Assembly (NCBI RefSeq): GCF_042219825.1
Contig: NZ_JBHJHQ010000009.1
Location: 62,001-126,000 of the forward strand
Direction: 5' to 3'
Length of the DNA: 64,000 nucleotides
From: JBHJHP01 sp042219825
GTDB taxonomy: Bacteria > Bacteroidota > Bacteroidia > Bacteroidales > UBA5342
Shown: positions 27,364 to 35,908 of the stretch, in pieces
Layout of the letters: each line of letters begins with the position of its first letter
Numbering within the stretch: position 1 is the first letter of the stretch
Translations under genes and position numbers: made by a program
Notes under the pieces: generated by a model
What the model was told of the DNA's origin: nothing
The model's input: only the letters and a program-made list of their open reading frames with translations
Database searches by the model: none

Positions 27364-27747
27364 TTATATTCCTAAATTGTGTTTGAGCTTGTCAACCTGA
27401 GTATCCCATAGTTCTTTTGCATCTTCCACTTCTTCCTTCTCAGCAAAATCGGTAATCACCAGTGCAACTTCATTGGTCAATTCATCGGTTGTCAGTTTAA
27501 ACTCGAAATAAGCCTTAGGATCATCATCTTCAATCCACTTAAAACGAGCAAAAACGTTAGTTCGTTTTGCAATAAGCTCAGCGATTTGCTCAGCTCCGTC
27601 CCAGAAAAAAGTATATGTTTTTCCGTTAATATTCACATCGTCAGCAAACCAATCTGACAAGCCGCTTGGAGTACTTAGCATGGGGTAAATGACGCTAATT
27701 GACGCGTTTACTATGTATTCCTGCTCAAATCTTACTTTTTGTTCCAT
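27364..27747 (-). CDS. Small START-like (AHSA1-type) domain protein
   Basis: 127 residues, cytoplasmic. The pattern (an opening strand, a helix with VIYPMLSTPSGLSDWFADDV, a FFWDG strand, a C-terminal helix ending WDTQVDKLKHNLG) is that of the SRPBCC/START-like fold found as a conserved single-copy gene in Bacteroidota. The ligand is unknown. It has its own terminator and stands alone on the minus strand, divergent from the EF-G paralogue. Confidence 0.8.
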   Translation of the reverse strand: MEQKVRFEQEYIVNASISVIYPMLSTPSGLSDWFADDVNINGKTYTFFWDGAEQIAELIAKRTNVFARFKWIEDDDPKAYFEFKLTTDELTNEVALVITDFAEKEEVEDAKELWDTQVDKLKHNLGI

Positions 27748-27976
27748 TAATTATCAATTATTCAGTGGCGGAATATAGAACTTTTTTTCCAGTAAACAAA
27801 ACTCAATAAAGTTGTACAAAACGTGAAAAAACAAAATAAGACACATGTTTTATAACAATGTTTTTAAATACATCAGGCTCAAAATATAAATCCTTGGATT
27901 TGAATGAAATATTGAATAATTTGCCGGCTACTTGAAAAAGTACTATAAAATTTCTAATCTATAAATTCACTATTCC

Positions 27977-30133
27977 ATGAAAGTTTATAAATCAGATGAA
28001 ATCAAAAACTTCTCTTTGCTGGGTAATTCCGGCTCTGGGAAAACCACCCTTGCAGAAGCCATGCTGTATGAGGGTGGAGTAATTAAGCGCAGAGGCACAG
28101 TTTTAGGAAAAAACACAGTTTCGGACTATTTTCCTGTAGAACACGATTATGAGTATTCGGTGTTCTCGACCGTCCTCTACACAGAATGGCAAAACATGAA
28201 ATTAAATTTCATCGACTGTCCCGGCTCCGATGATTTTATTGGTGGAGTGGTAACGTCTCTTAATGTAACTGATACTGCATTAATGGTTATTAATGCACAA
28301 AATGGAGTGGAAGTAGGTACCGAAAACCACTTCAGATATACCCAGGACGAAAAAAAACCTGTTGTTTTTGTTGTAAATCAGCTGGATCATGAAAAAGCTG
28401 ATTATGATAAAACACTGGAATCTCTAAAAACCCAGTTCGGATCAAAAGTAGTTGTAGTTCAGTATCCTGTTGCAACCGGCACTGGTTTCAATGCACTTGT
28501 TGACGTACTGAAGATGAAAATGTACAAATGGGGACCCGACGGAGGTACTCCGGAAATTATTGATATCCCGGAGGACCAGAAAGAAAAAGCAGAAGAGCTG
28601 CACAATACTCTTGTGGAAGCTGCTGCCGAAAATGATGAAGCTTTGATGGAAAAATATTTCGAAGAAGGTTCGTTGAACGAAGACCAGATGCGTGAAGGAA
28701 TACACAAAGGATTGATTCTACGGGATATCTTCCCTATATTTTGTGTGTCTGCAGCTAAAGACATGGGAACCCGCCGGTTAATGGAATTCCTTAGAAATGT
28801 GGTTCCCCTGGTATCCGAAATGCCAAAACCCCAAACCGATAAAGGTGATGATATTAAATGTGATGTTAACGGACCAACTTCACTGTTTGTGTTCAAAACA
28901 TCAATTGAACCGCATTTGGGAGAAGTTTCCTATTTTAAAGTTTTGTCTGGTAAGGTGGCTGAAGGAGATGACCTCATAAATGTTAACCGAGGATCCAAAG
29001 AACGTTTGTCGCAATTATATTGTGTGGCTGGACAGACCCGAAACAAGGTCAGTGAGCTACAGGCCGGAGATATCGGTGCAACCGTAAAACTGAAAGAAAC
29101 CAGAACAAATCATACCCTTAATACAAAAGGCACAGATTTCAAACTTGCAGCTATTCATTATCCGAATCCTAAATACAGGGTGGCAGTTAAAGCCGAAAAT
29201 GAATCGGACGATGAAAAACTAGGTGAAATTCTGCAACGCATGCATGAAGAGGATCCTACAATTGTAATTGAGTATTCCAAAGAATTGAAACAGGTCATTG
29301 TCCACGGTCAGGGTGAGTTTCATTTAAAAACTGTAAAATGGAGAATTGAGAATAACGATAAACTTAATATTAAGTTTATTGATCCTAAAATTCCCTACCG
29401 CGAAACAATCACAAAGGCTGCACGAGCCGACTATCGTCATAAAAAACAGTCTGGTGGTGCTGGTCAGTTTGGAGAGGTTCACCTAGTTATTGAACCTTAT
29501 GAAGAAGGTATGCCAGAACCAACCATGTATAAATTCAATGGTCAGGAATTCAAACTTAATGTAAGGGATAAAAATGAAATTCCGCTGTCATGGGGTGGTA
29601 AACTGGTATTTTATAACTGTATTGTGGGTGGTGCCATTGATGCACGTTTCCTGCCTGCCATTCTTAAAGGCATTATGGAACGTATGGAAACTGGTCCTCT
29701 AACCGGATCATACGCCCGCGATATCCGCGTTTGTGTTTACGATGGTAAAATGCACCCTGTTGACTCCAACGAAATATCATTTAAACTGGCGGGAAGAAAT
29801 GCTTTCAGTATGGCATTTAAAAATGCAGGGCCTAAAATTCTTGAACCGGTTTATGATGTTACTGTCTGGGTTCCTTCAGACAGAATGGGTGATGTAATGA
29901 GTGACCTCCAGGGACGTCGCGGTATGATTATGGGAATGGAAAGCGAAAAAGGTTTTGAAAAACTCAGCGCTAAAGTTCCATTAAAAGAAATGAACTCGTA
30001 TTCAACATCCTTGAGTTCAAACTCAGGTGGCCGTGCACGTTATACTATGGCATTCGCCAGCTACGAAAAAGTACCGCCGGAAATTCAGGATATTCTGCTC
30101 AAAGAATATGAAGAATCAGAAGACGAAGAGTAA
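27977..30133 (+). CDS. EF-G paralogue (EF-G2 type) lacking the catalytic GTPase histidine
   Basis: 718 residues with all five EF-G domains. The GTPase domain is altered: G1 reads GNSGSGKTT (16-24), G3 reads DCPGSDDF with Ser84 where EF-G has the catalytic His, and G4 reads NQLD (134-137). Domain IV and its tip are well kept (SYARDIRVCVYDGKMHPVD), so ribosome contact is likely. Bacteroides has an EF-G2 reported to support translocation with little or no GTP hydrolysis and to matter under starvation; this gene is probably its counterpart, by inference. Stands alone, with a 229-bp upstream region. Confidence 0.88.
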   Translation: MKVYKSDEIKNFSLLGNSGSGKTTLAEAMLYEGGVIKRRGTVLGKNTVSDYFPVEHDYEYSVFSTVLYTEWQNMKLNFIDCPGSDDFIGGVVTSLNVTDTALMVINAQNGVEVGTENHFRYTQDEKKPVVFVVNQLDHEKADYDKTLESLKTQFGSKVVVVQYPVATGTGFNALVDVLKMKMYKWGPDGGTPEIIDIPEDQKEKAEELHNTLVEAAAENDEALMEKYFEEGSLNEDQMREGIHKGLILRDIFPIFCVSAAKDMGTRRLMEFLRNVVPLVSEMPKPQTDKGDDIKCDVNGPTSLFVFKTSIEPHLGEVSYFKVLSGKVAEGDDLINVNRGSKERLSQLYCVAGQTRNKVSELQAGDIGATVKLKETRTNHTLNTKGTDFKLAAIHYPNPKYRVAVKAENESDDEKLGEILQRMHEEDPTIVIEYSKELKQVIVHGQGEFHLKTVKWRIENNDKLNIKFIDPKIPYRETITKAARADYRHKKQSGGAGQFGEVHLVIEPYEEGMPEPTMYKFNGQEFKLNVRDKNEIPLSWGGKLVFYNCIVGGAIDARFLPAILKGIMERMETGPLTGSYARDIRVCVYDGKMHPVDSNEISFKLAGRNAFSMAFKNAGPKILEPVYDVTVWVPSDRMGDVMSDLQGRRGMIMGMESEKGFEKLSAKVPLKEMNSYSTSLSSNSGGRARYTMAFASYEKVPPEIQDILLKEYEESEDEE

Positions 30134-30154
30134 TCTGCTTATTTTTTTATGCCT

Positions 30155-30185
30155 CAAAGAGCTTCCTCAAAAGGGAAGCTCTTTG
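30155..30185 (+). terminator. Hairpin after the EF-G paralogue
   Basis: Twelve-bp perfect stem: CAAAGAGCTTCC (30155-30166) pairs with GGAAGCTCTTTG (30174-30185), loop of 7. There is no T-tract right after it, so it may protect the 3' end or terminate weakly. Lies 22 bp after the stop codon. Confidence 0.6.
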
Positions 30186-30262
30186 TCGTAAATAGATCAT
30201 TATTTGTTTGTTAATTATTACAAAAAACCTTTAGTACAGACAATAATATATATGTATAAAAG

Positions 30263-30291
30263 TTGTTTTTTAAGATTAAATATTACTTTTG
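30263..30291 (+). promoter_or_regulatory. Promoter of the uppS-bamA envelope operon
   Basis: -33 TTG (30263-30265) and -7 TACTTTTG (30284-30291), spacer 18 bp, followed by C. It lies 43 bp before the ATG at 30335 and rules out the longer reading frame that would begin at 30263. Confidence 0.75.
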
Positions 30292-30334
30292 CAGGAGCAT
30301 AAAAAACTGCAAAAAGTATTGTAAAAACAGACAA

Positions 30335-31024
30335 ATGAACAGGCTTATTTTTGTAATAATTGTTTGGATATCTTTTTGCGGTATAGGTTACGGTCAATAC
30401 AGGGTAGCTATTGGTGGTGCCTATGGTGGTAATTTTTACTTGGGTGACGGTAATCCCAGCTATCCCTTTTTACAGATTCAGGATCAGTATGGAGGAATAG
30501 TCCGTTTTCTAATAACACCCCGTTACGAAATTAAATTTAACGGGTATTATGGCACATTGAACGGATCAACAAAGTACACCTCTAATTATTTACCACATAA
30601 TGCCCAGTATGAATTTTCAAAGAAATTCTGGGATATGGGATTAAATCTGGAATATAATTTTTTCCCTTTGAGTAATGCCAAAGGTGAAACAAATTATACA
30701 TTCACACCATATATCTATACGGGATTCGGAATGACCCTGTTAATGGGTGGAAACAATGGAATGGTAACTGCACCAAACCTGCCCTTTGGTGGAGGTGTTA
30801 AATGGAAGGTGTTGGAAAACCTTACTTTAGGTGCAGAAATAGGCATGAGAAAAATGTTTACAGACGAATTAGATACATACAGTACTGGTGACGTATTAAA
30901 CAATCCGTATAATCTTAACGGATCCTCAATTATAAATAACGATTACTACACCTGTTTTGGCATTTTTGCCACAATAAGTATTTTTAAACACAAATGGCGT
31001 TGTGGCAGTGGCTCATATAACTAA
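30335..31024 (+). CDS. Outer-membrane beta-barrel protein, DUF6089-like
   Basis: 229 residues from ATG 30335, chosen because the promoter -7 box lies inside any longer version. A signal peptide (MNRLIFVIIVWISFCGIGYGQ) precedes alternating Gly/aromatic strands (YRVAIGGAYGGNFYLGD) typical of a small eight-stranded barrel. Such a protein is commonly found just before uppS and bamA in Bacteroidota. The function is unknown. Only 2 bp separate it from uppS. Confidence 0.75.
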   Translation: MNRLIFVIIVWISFCGIGYGQYRVAIGGAYGGNFYLGDGNPSYPFLQIQDQYGGIVRFLITPRYEIKFNGYYGTLNGSTKYTSNYLPHNAQYEFSKKFWDMGLNLEYNFFPLSNAKGETNYTFTPYIYTGFGMTLLMGGNNGMVTAPNLPFGGGVKWKVLENLTLGAEIGMRKMFTDELDTYSTGDVLNNPYNLNGSSIINNDYYTCFGIFATISIFKHKWRCGSGSYN

Positions 31025-31026
31025 AC

Positions 31027-31794
31027 ATGAAAAAGGAAGAATCATACAAAAGCAAAATTAACCCGGACAAGCTTCCAAAGCATATTGCCATAATAATGGA
31101 TGGCAATGGCCGATGGGCAAAAAGTAACGGGACTGACAGAATTTTTGGACATAAGGAGGGATTGGAAAGTGTTAAGACCATTACCGAAGCAGCTGCAGAA
31201 CTAAATCTGGAATATCTTACATTATATGCATTTTCAACTGAAAACTGGGGCAGACCATCGGATGAAGTCAATGCCTTAATGGAACTTTTAGTGAACGGTA
31301 TCGATTCCGAAATTGAGAATTTAGTAAAAAATAACATTAAACTTTCTACTATCGGGTGTAACGAAATGCTTCCTCAGCACGTTTATCAGAAAGTAGAAAA
31401 TGCTTTGAAAGCAACATCAAAAAATACAGGATTGGTTTTAACCATAGCACTGAGCTATAGTTCAAGGTGGGAAATTGTACACGCCACACAAAAACTGGTT
31501 AAGGATGCATTGAACGGAAAATTCAGTGCAGAAGAGATAGATGATGCTCTTTTTGAAACATATCTTACAACTAAAGACATGCCGGATCCTGAATTATTAA
31601 TCCGGACCAGCGGGGAATTACGGATAAGTAACTTTTTGCTCTGGCAGGTTGCTTATTCCGAATTTTATTTCACAGATACGAACTGGCCTGATTTTAAAAA
31701 AGAGGAATTATACAAAGCTATCTACGACTATCAGAAAAGAGAAAGACGATTTGGCAAAACCAGTGAACAAATAGCTCAAGGAAACACAAAGTAG
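31027..31794 (+). CDS. uppS: Isoprenyl transferase (undecaprenyl diphosphate synthase)
   Basis: 255 residues. Condenses isopentenyl diphosphates into the lipid carrier for peptidoglycan and O-antigen. The cis-prenyltransferase motifs are complete: IMDGNGRWA with the catalytic Asp, YAFSTENWGRP, and RTSGELRISNFLLWQVAYSEFYF. Between the barrel gene and bamA with 2-3 bp gaps: one operon. Confidence 0.96.
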   Translation: MKKEESYKSKINPDKLPKHIAIIMDGNGRWAKSNGTDRIFGHKEGLESVKTITEAAAELNLEYLTLYAFSTENWGRPSDEVNALMELLVNGIDSEIENLVKNNIKLSTIGCNEMLPQHVYQKVENALKATSKNTGLVLTIALSYSSRWEIVHATQKLVKDALNGKFSAEEIDDALFETYLTTKDMPDPELLIRTSGELRISNFLLWQVAYSEFYFTDTNWPDFKKEELYKAIYDYQKRERRFGKTSEQIAQGNTK

Positions 31795-31797
31795 ATT

Positions 31798-34491
31798 ATG
31801 ATCAAACGCACTATACTGTTATCACTCGCATTTTTATGTTTATTATCAGGTGTACTGGCGCAGACGAATGTAAAACCTGAAATTTATTATTCAGCTCCCC
31901 GTAAATATACTATTGGTGCAATAACCGTCAGTGGAATCAAACACTATGAGGAGAGCTTGCTTATTGCTTATTCCGGACTTGCTGTTGGAAGCGAAGTTTC
32001 GATTCCTGGAGACGATATAACCGCAGCCATCAAAAAGTTCTGGAAACAGGGGTTGTTCTCGGATGTTACCATTACCGCAGACAGCATTGTAAATGACAAA
32101 GTATATCTTAATATTCAACTCCAGGAACGACCACGGTTATCAGTTATCAATTATCATGGCTTGAAGAAGAGTGAAATCACTGATCTGGAAGAAAAAATCA
32201 GTATGATAAAAGGGGCACAGGTAACTCCAAACCTTATTAATAATACCCAAAAAGTTATAAAGAATCATTTTATTGAAAAAGGATTTCATAATACAACGGT
32301 TACAATCCATCAAAAAGATGACCTTAATGCTGAAAACCAGGTGATTATTGATATTTTTGTGGACAAGAAAGAAAAAGTGAAGATTGCAAACTTTATAGTT
32401 GATGGCAATCAGGCAATAACTTTCAACAAGATTAACCGCACAATGAAGAAGACCAATGAAAAAAATAAACTGCGCAACTTCTTCAGATCCAAGAAATTCA
32501 TTACGGAACAATATGACGAAGACAAAATAAAACTGATTGAAAAATACAATGAACTTGGCTACAGGGATGCTGTAATTGAAGTAGACAGCATTTATCCCGG
32601 CACCGAAGAAAATACGGTAAATGTTTACCTGAAGGTAGATGAAGGAGATAAGTACTATTTCAGAAATCTTTCGTGGGTAGGTAACACCAAATACACATCC
32701 GATCAGTTGTCGCAGCAATTACGTATTAAAGATGGTGATGTGTATAATCAGAAACTGTTGAATGAACGTTTGAATACAGATGACGATGCCATCAGCAATT
32801 TATACCTTGACAACGGATATTTATTCTTTAACCTCATTCCGGTTGAAGTAATGGTTGATAATGACTCCATCGACCTGGAATTCAGAATGACGGAAGGTAC
32901 GCAGGCAACAGTAAACAAAGTTATTATTAATGGTAACGACAGAACTCACGAACAGGTTGCAAGACGCGAATTACGCGTAAAACCAGGGCAGCTGTTTTCA
33001 AAGGATAATATTATTCGTTCAGTAAGGGAACTTGCTCAGATTGGGCAATTTGACCCGGAACGTATTGAACCTATTCCAAAGCCAAATCCTGAAGATGGCA
33101 CCGTTGATATTGTTTTTAACCTAACTGAAAAAGCAACCGACCAGGTTGAGTTAAGTGGAGGTTGGGGAGCCGGCATGTTTGTAGGTACTTTGGGATTGTC
33201 GTTTAATAACTTCTCAATACGTAATATTTTCAATAAAGAAACGTATCATCCGTTACCATCCGGAGATGGCCAGACATTAAGTTTAAGGGCTCAAACAAAC
33301 GGAAGGATATATCAGTCATACAGCCTGTCTTTTAACGAACCGTGGCTGGGAGGAAAGAAACCCAATTCTTTGTCTGTTTCTATGTATCATTCAGTACAGA
33401 CAGACCTGAGTGCAGCTTACAGCGCTTACAGCAATCCATATTATGGAGGATATGGTGGTTACGGAGGTTATGGCTCCTCTTATTACGGAGGCTACGGCGG
33501 ATATGGCTACGGAAATACGGATTACGGAGGGTATAGCACACTAGAGGACTATTTCCGTAACTCGGAGGCATCAAAACACATGTACGTAACCGGTGCATCT
33601 GCGGGTTTGGGCAGAAGATTAAACTGGCCTGACGACTTCTTTACGTTGTACAATGAGTTGTCATACCAACGTTATGATATTAAAGACTGGTATTACAGCT
33701 ATTTCGGATTCAAAAATGGAATATCGAATGTTTTAAGTTTTACAACCACATTGTCACGTAACTCTATTGATAATCCTATTTTCACCAGGAACGGATCTCA
33801 GTACTCCTTTTCAGTCCAGTTAACCCCACCCTATTCACTATTTTCTAAAACAGATTTTAAAACTGTATCTGATCTGGCCAATGGAATTACAACAGATGAT
33901 GCCGCAGTGTTGGAAGCCAATGCACAGATTCTGAACAAATACGTGGAATACCATAAATGGAAGTTTAAAGGTGCAACGTTTACTCCATTAACAAAAGATG
34001 CCAAGCTTATTCTGATGGCCAAAGCAGAATTTGGTTACCTCGGGTATTACAATAAATATAAAACTTCACCGTTTGAAAAATTCAGACTTGGAGGAGATGG
34101 TATGTCAGGATACAGTTTGTATGGTTCTGAGACCATAGCTTTAAGAGGATATGAAAACGGATCGCTAACACCTATTGAGTATTATTCATCTGGAAGTGCC
34201 AAGGAAAATGGTAATATGTATGTAAAATATACTGCTGAGCTAAGATATCCTTTAGTGTTAGAAACGTCTTCAACCATTTTTGCACTGGCTTTCCTTGAAG
34301 CAGGTAACGCCTGGGGAGAATGGAAAAATTTTAATCCTTTTACTGTAAAAAGATCTGCTGGTGTGGGTGTCCGTATATTCCTGCCGATGTTCGGTTTAAT
34401 GGGTATTGACTGGGGATATGGATTTGATAAGGATGCACGAGGAACATTAGGAGCAAGTCAGTTCCATTTCGTTATAGGCCAACAATTTTAG
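31798..34491 (+). CDS. bamA: BamA, outer-membrane protein assembly factor, with a Tyr/Gly-rich barrel insert
   Basis: 897 residues. Signal peptide (cleavage after VLAQ), five POTRA domains to about residue 450, then the Omp85 beta-barrel ending in the expected phenylalanine (QFHFVIGQQF). BamA inserts beta-barrel proteins, which here would include SusC and T9SS pores. Odd: residues 541-581, in an early barrel loop, are almost only Tyr, Gly and Ser in YGGYGG-like repeats. Followed by the Skp-like chaperones that feed it. Confidence 0.95.
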   Translation: MIKRTILLSLAFLCLLSGVLAQTNVKPEIYYSAPRKYTIGAITVSGIKHYEESLLIAYSGLAVGSEVSIPGDDITAAIKKFWKQGLFSDVTITADSIVNDKVYLNIQLQERPRLSVINYHGLKKSEITDLEEKISMIKGAQVTPNLINNTQKVIKNHFIEKGFHNTTVTIHQKDDLNAENQVIIDIFVDKKEKVKIANFIVDGNQAITFNKINRTMKKTNEKNKLRNFFRSKKFITEQYDEDKIKLIEKYNELGYRDAVIEVDSIYPGTEENTVNVYLKVDEGDKYYFRNLSWVGNTKYTSDQLSQQLRIKDGDVYNQKLLNERLNTDDDAISNLYLDNGYLFFNLIPVEVMVDNDSIDLEFRMTEGTQATVNKVIINGNDRTHEQVARRELRVKPGQLFSKDNIIRSVRELAQIGQFDPERIEPIPKPNPEDGTVDIVFNLTEKATDQVELSGGWGAGMFVGTLGLSFNNFSIRNIFNKETYHPLPSGDGQTLSLRAQTNGRIYQSYSLSFNEPWLGGKKPNSLSVSMYHSVQTDLSAAYSAYSNPYYGGYGGYGGYGSSYYGGYGGYGYGNTDYGGYSTLEDYFRNSEASKHMYVTGASAGLGRRLNWPDDFFTLYNELSYQRYDIKDWYYSYFGFKNGISNVLSFTTTLSRNSIDNPIFTRNGSQYSFSVQLTPPYSLFSKTDFKTVSDLANGITTDDAAVLEANAQILNKYVEYHKWKFKGATFTPLTKDAKLILMAKAEFGYLGYYNKYKTSPFEKFRLGGDGMSGYSLYGSETIALRGYENGSLTPIEYYSSGSAKENGNMYVKYTAELRYPLVLETSSTIFALAFLEAGNAWGEWKNFNPFTVKRSAGVGVRIFLPMFGLMGIDWGYGFDKDARGTLGASQFHFVIGQQF

Positions 34492-34534
34492 AGTTTGGCA
34501 GGGTTTTTGTTTTGAACCTCAGAAAACAAATAAT

Positions 34535-35050
34535 ATGAAAAAGATAACAGTAGCAATTTTTGCAATACTTTTAACGGCAGCCACAGCTTCTGCCCAAAAG
34601 TTTGCGTTCATAGACAGTGAATATATTCTTAAGAATATTCCGGCGTATGAATCGGCACAGGACCAGCTGGATCAGGCTTCAACGAAATGGCAACAGGAGG
34701 TCGAAACCATGATGAATGAAGTTAAAACCATGTATCAGAATTATCAGAATGAACTTGTGTTTCTGTCTGAAGAAATGAAAGTAAAACGTGAGAATGAAAT
34801 CATTGAGCGGGAAAAAGAAGGACAGGAGCTGAAACGTAAATATTTTGGTCCGGAAGGTGAACTCTTCAAAAAGCGAGAAAGTCTTATTAAGCCAATTCAG
34901 GATGAGCTTTACAATGCCGTAAAAGAAGTGGCTGATGAACGCGGATATGACGCTATTTTTGATAAATCAAGCAGCAATAACCTGATCTATTCCAACTCCA
35001 AAAACGACATTAGCGATATCGTTCTGGATAAACTAGGTTATTCCAAATAA
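34535..35050 (+). CDS. OmpH/Skp-family periplasmic chaperone 1
   Basis: 171 residues. Signal peptide (MKKITVAIFAILLTAATASAQ), then KFAFIDSEYILKNIPAYESAQDQL and a long coiled-coil arm, the Skp fold. Escorts unfolded outer-membrane proteins to BamA. It lies 43 bp after bamA and is followed by a second paralogue. Confidence 0.92.
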   Translation: MKKITVAIFAILLTAATASAQKFAFIDSEYILKNIPAYESAQDQLDQASTKWQQEVETMMNEVKTMYQNYQNELVFLSEEMKVKRENEIIEREKEGQELKRKYFGPEGELFKKRESLIKPIQDELYNAVKEVADERGYDAIFDKSSSNNLIYSNSKNDISDIVLDKLGYSK

Positions 35051-35055
35051 TTTGT

Positions 35056-35063
35056 TACTTTTG
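35056..35063 (+). promoter_or_regulatory. Possible internal promoter (-7) for the second Skp gene
   Basis: TACTTTTG right after the stop of the first Skp gene matches the Bacteroidota -7 box; no good -33 box is seen at the right distance. If real, it requires the start of the next gene to be ATG 35079 or 35088 rather than the TTG at 35052. Confidence 0.4.
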
Positions 35064-35087
35064 CCACGTTTAATTAAAATGAATCAT

Positions 35088-35603
35088 ATGAAACGATTGA
35101 CTTCAATCTTATTTGCTTTTACCATATTATTATCCACATCTGCGTTTGCACAGGATTATAAATTCGGACATATAAATTCACAGGATCTTTTGGCTCAATT
35201 GCCGGACAGGAACGCTGCCCAACAGGAAATTGAAGCTTATGCCTCGAAACTGGAAGAACAGCAGAAATCCATGGAAGATGAGTTGAATAATAAATATGAA
35301 GATTATCTTGCAAAAAGAGATACTTATACCGATTTAATTAAAGCTACCAAAGAAAAAGAGCTGCAGCAACTTCAACAGCAGATCACTACATTTAACCAGG
35401 TGGCCATGCAGGACCTTCAGCAGAAAGAGTCAGATTTGATTAAACCAATTATTGATAAAGTGCAAAAAGCGATTGATGAAGTTGGGAAAGAAAACGGATT
35501 CACTTTTATTTTTGATTTGGCAAACAGAACTGTTCTTTATCATTCAACACAAAGCGTGGACATCACACCGCTTGTAAAAAAGAAACTTGGAATAGAACAG
35601 TAA
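35088..35603 (+). CDS. OmpH/Skp-family periplasmic chaperone 2
   Basis: 171 residues from ATG 35088 (MKRLTSILFAFTILLSTSAFAQ signal peptide); ATG 35079 would add three residues. The mature part, YKFGHINSQDLLAQLPDRNAAQQEIE, and the Gln/Lys-rich coiled-coil arm are Skp-like and clearly related to the preceding gene, so this is a tandem duplication usual in Bacteroidota. Followed by a strong terminator. Confidence 0.9.
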   Translation: MKRLTSILFAFTILLSTSAFAQDYKFGHINSQDLLAQLPDRNAAQQEIEAYASKLEEQQKSMEDELNNKYEDYLAKRDTYTDLIKATKEKELQQLQQQITTFNQVAMQDLQQKESDLIKPIIDKVQKAIDEVGKENGFTFIFDLANRTVLYHSTQSVDITPLVKKKLGIEQ

Positions 35604-35624
35604 AATTTACTGAAAAAATATGCG

Positions 35625-35650
35625 AAGGTGCTTTTTTAAAGCACCTTTTT
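35625..35650 (+). terminator. Intrinsic terminator of the bamA-skp operon
   Basis: Stem AAGGTGCTTT (35625-35634) with AAAGCACCTT (35638-35647), loop TTT, then a T tract to 35650. Ends the envelope operon 22 bp after the second Skp gene. Confidence 0.88.
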
Positions 35651-35653
35651 TAT

Positions 35654-35661
35654 TACATTTG
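35654..35661 (+). promoter_or_regulatory. -7 promoter element for tRNA-Leu
   Basis: TACATTTG fits TAnnTTTG and lies 45 bp before the tRNA, directly after the operon terminator. No clear -33 TTG; a T-run of the terminator hairpin occupies that place. Confidence 0.5.
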
Positions 35662-35706
35662 CATCCGCATTTAAGAAAATCTGAATCGTCGGATTAAAAT
35701 TATAAT

Positions 35707-35790
35707 GCCCAGATGGCGAAATCGGTAGACGCGCTAGTTTCAGGGACTAGTGTTCGCAAGGACGTGCAGGTTCGAGTCCTGTTCTGGGCA
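35707..35790 (+). tRNA. tRNA-Leu (anticodon CAG)
   Basis: 84 nt with acceptor arms GCCCAGA (35707-35713) and TCTGGGC (35783-35789), discriminator A at 35790, and no encoded CCA. The anticodon stem CTAGT/ACTAG encloses TTCAGGG, giving anticodon CAG (35741-35743), which reads CUG. A class-II long variable arm (TGTTCGCAAGGACG region) and the T-loop GGTTCGAGTCC are as expected for leucine. Confidence 0.95.
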
Positions 35791-35797
35791 CTGAGAA

Positions 35798-35825
35798 GCT
35801 CTCACATTTGTGGGGGCTATTTTTG
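35798..35825 (+). terminator. Terminator after tRNA-Leu
   Basis: Stem GCTCTCAC (35798-35805) with GTGGGGGC (35810-35817), including two G-U pairs, loop ATTT, then TATTTTT. Lies 8 bp beyond the tRNA. Confidence 0.6.
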
Positions 35826-35908
35826 TGTAAAGAATCTCGAATAGAATGAATAGAGCGCATAAATTAAACAGGGAAAATATCTTGCAACCCTATTAGTTCC
35901 AATTATCG

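Noticed and set aside
30263..30334. Longer N-terminus of the barrel protein starting at 30263
   Set aside because: It would place the start codon upstream of the promoter -7 box and spoil the signal peptide that begins at 30335.
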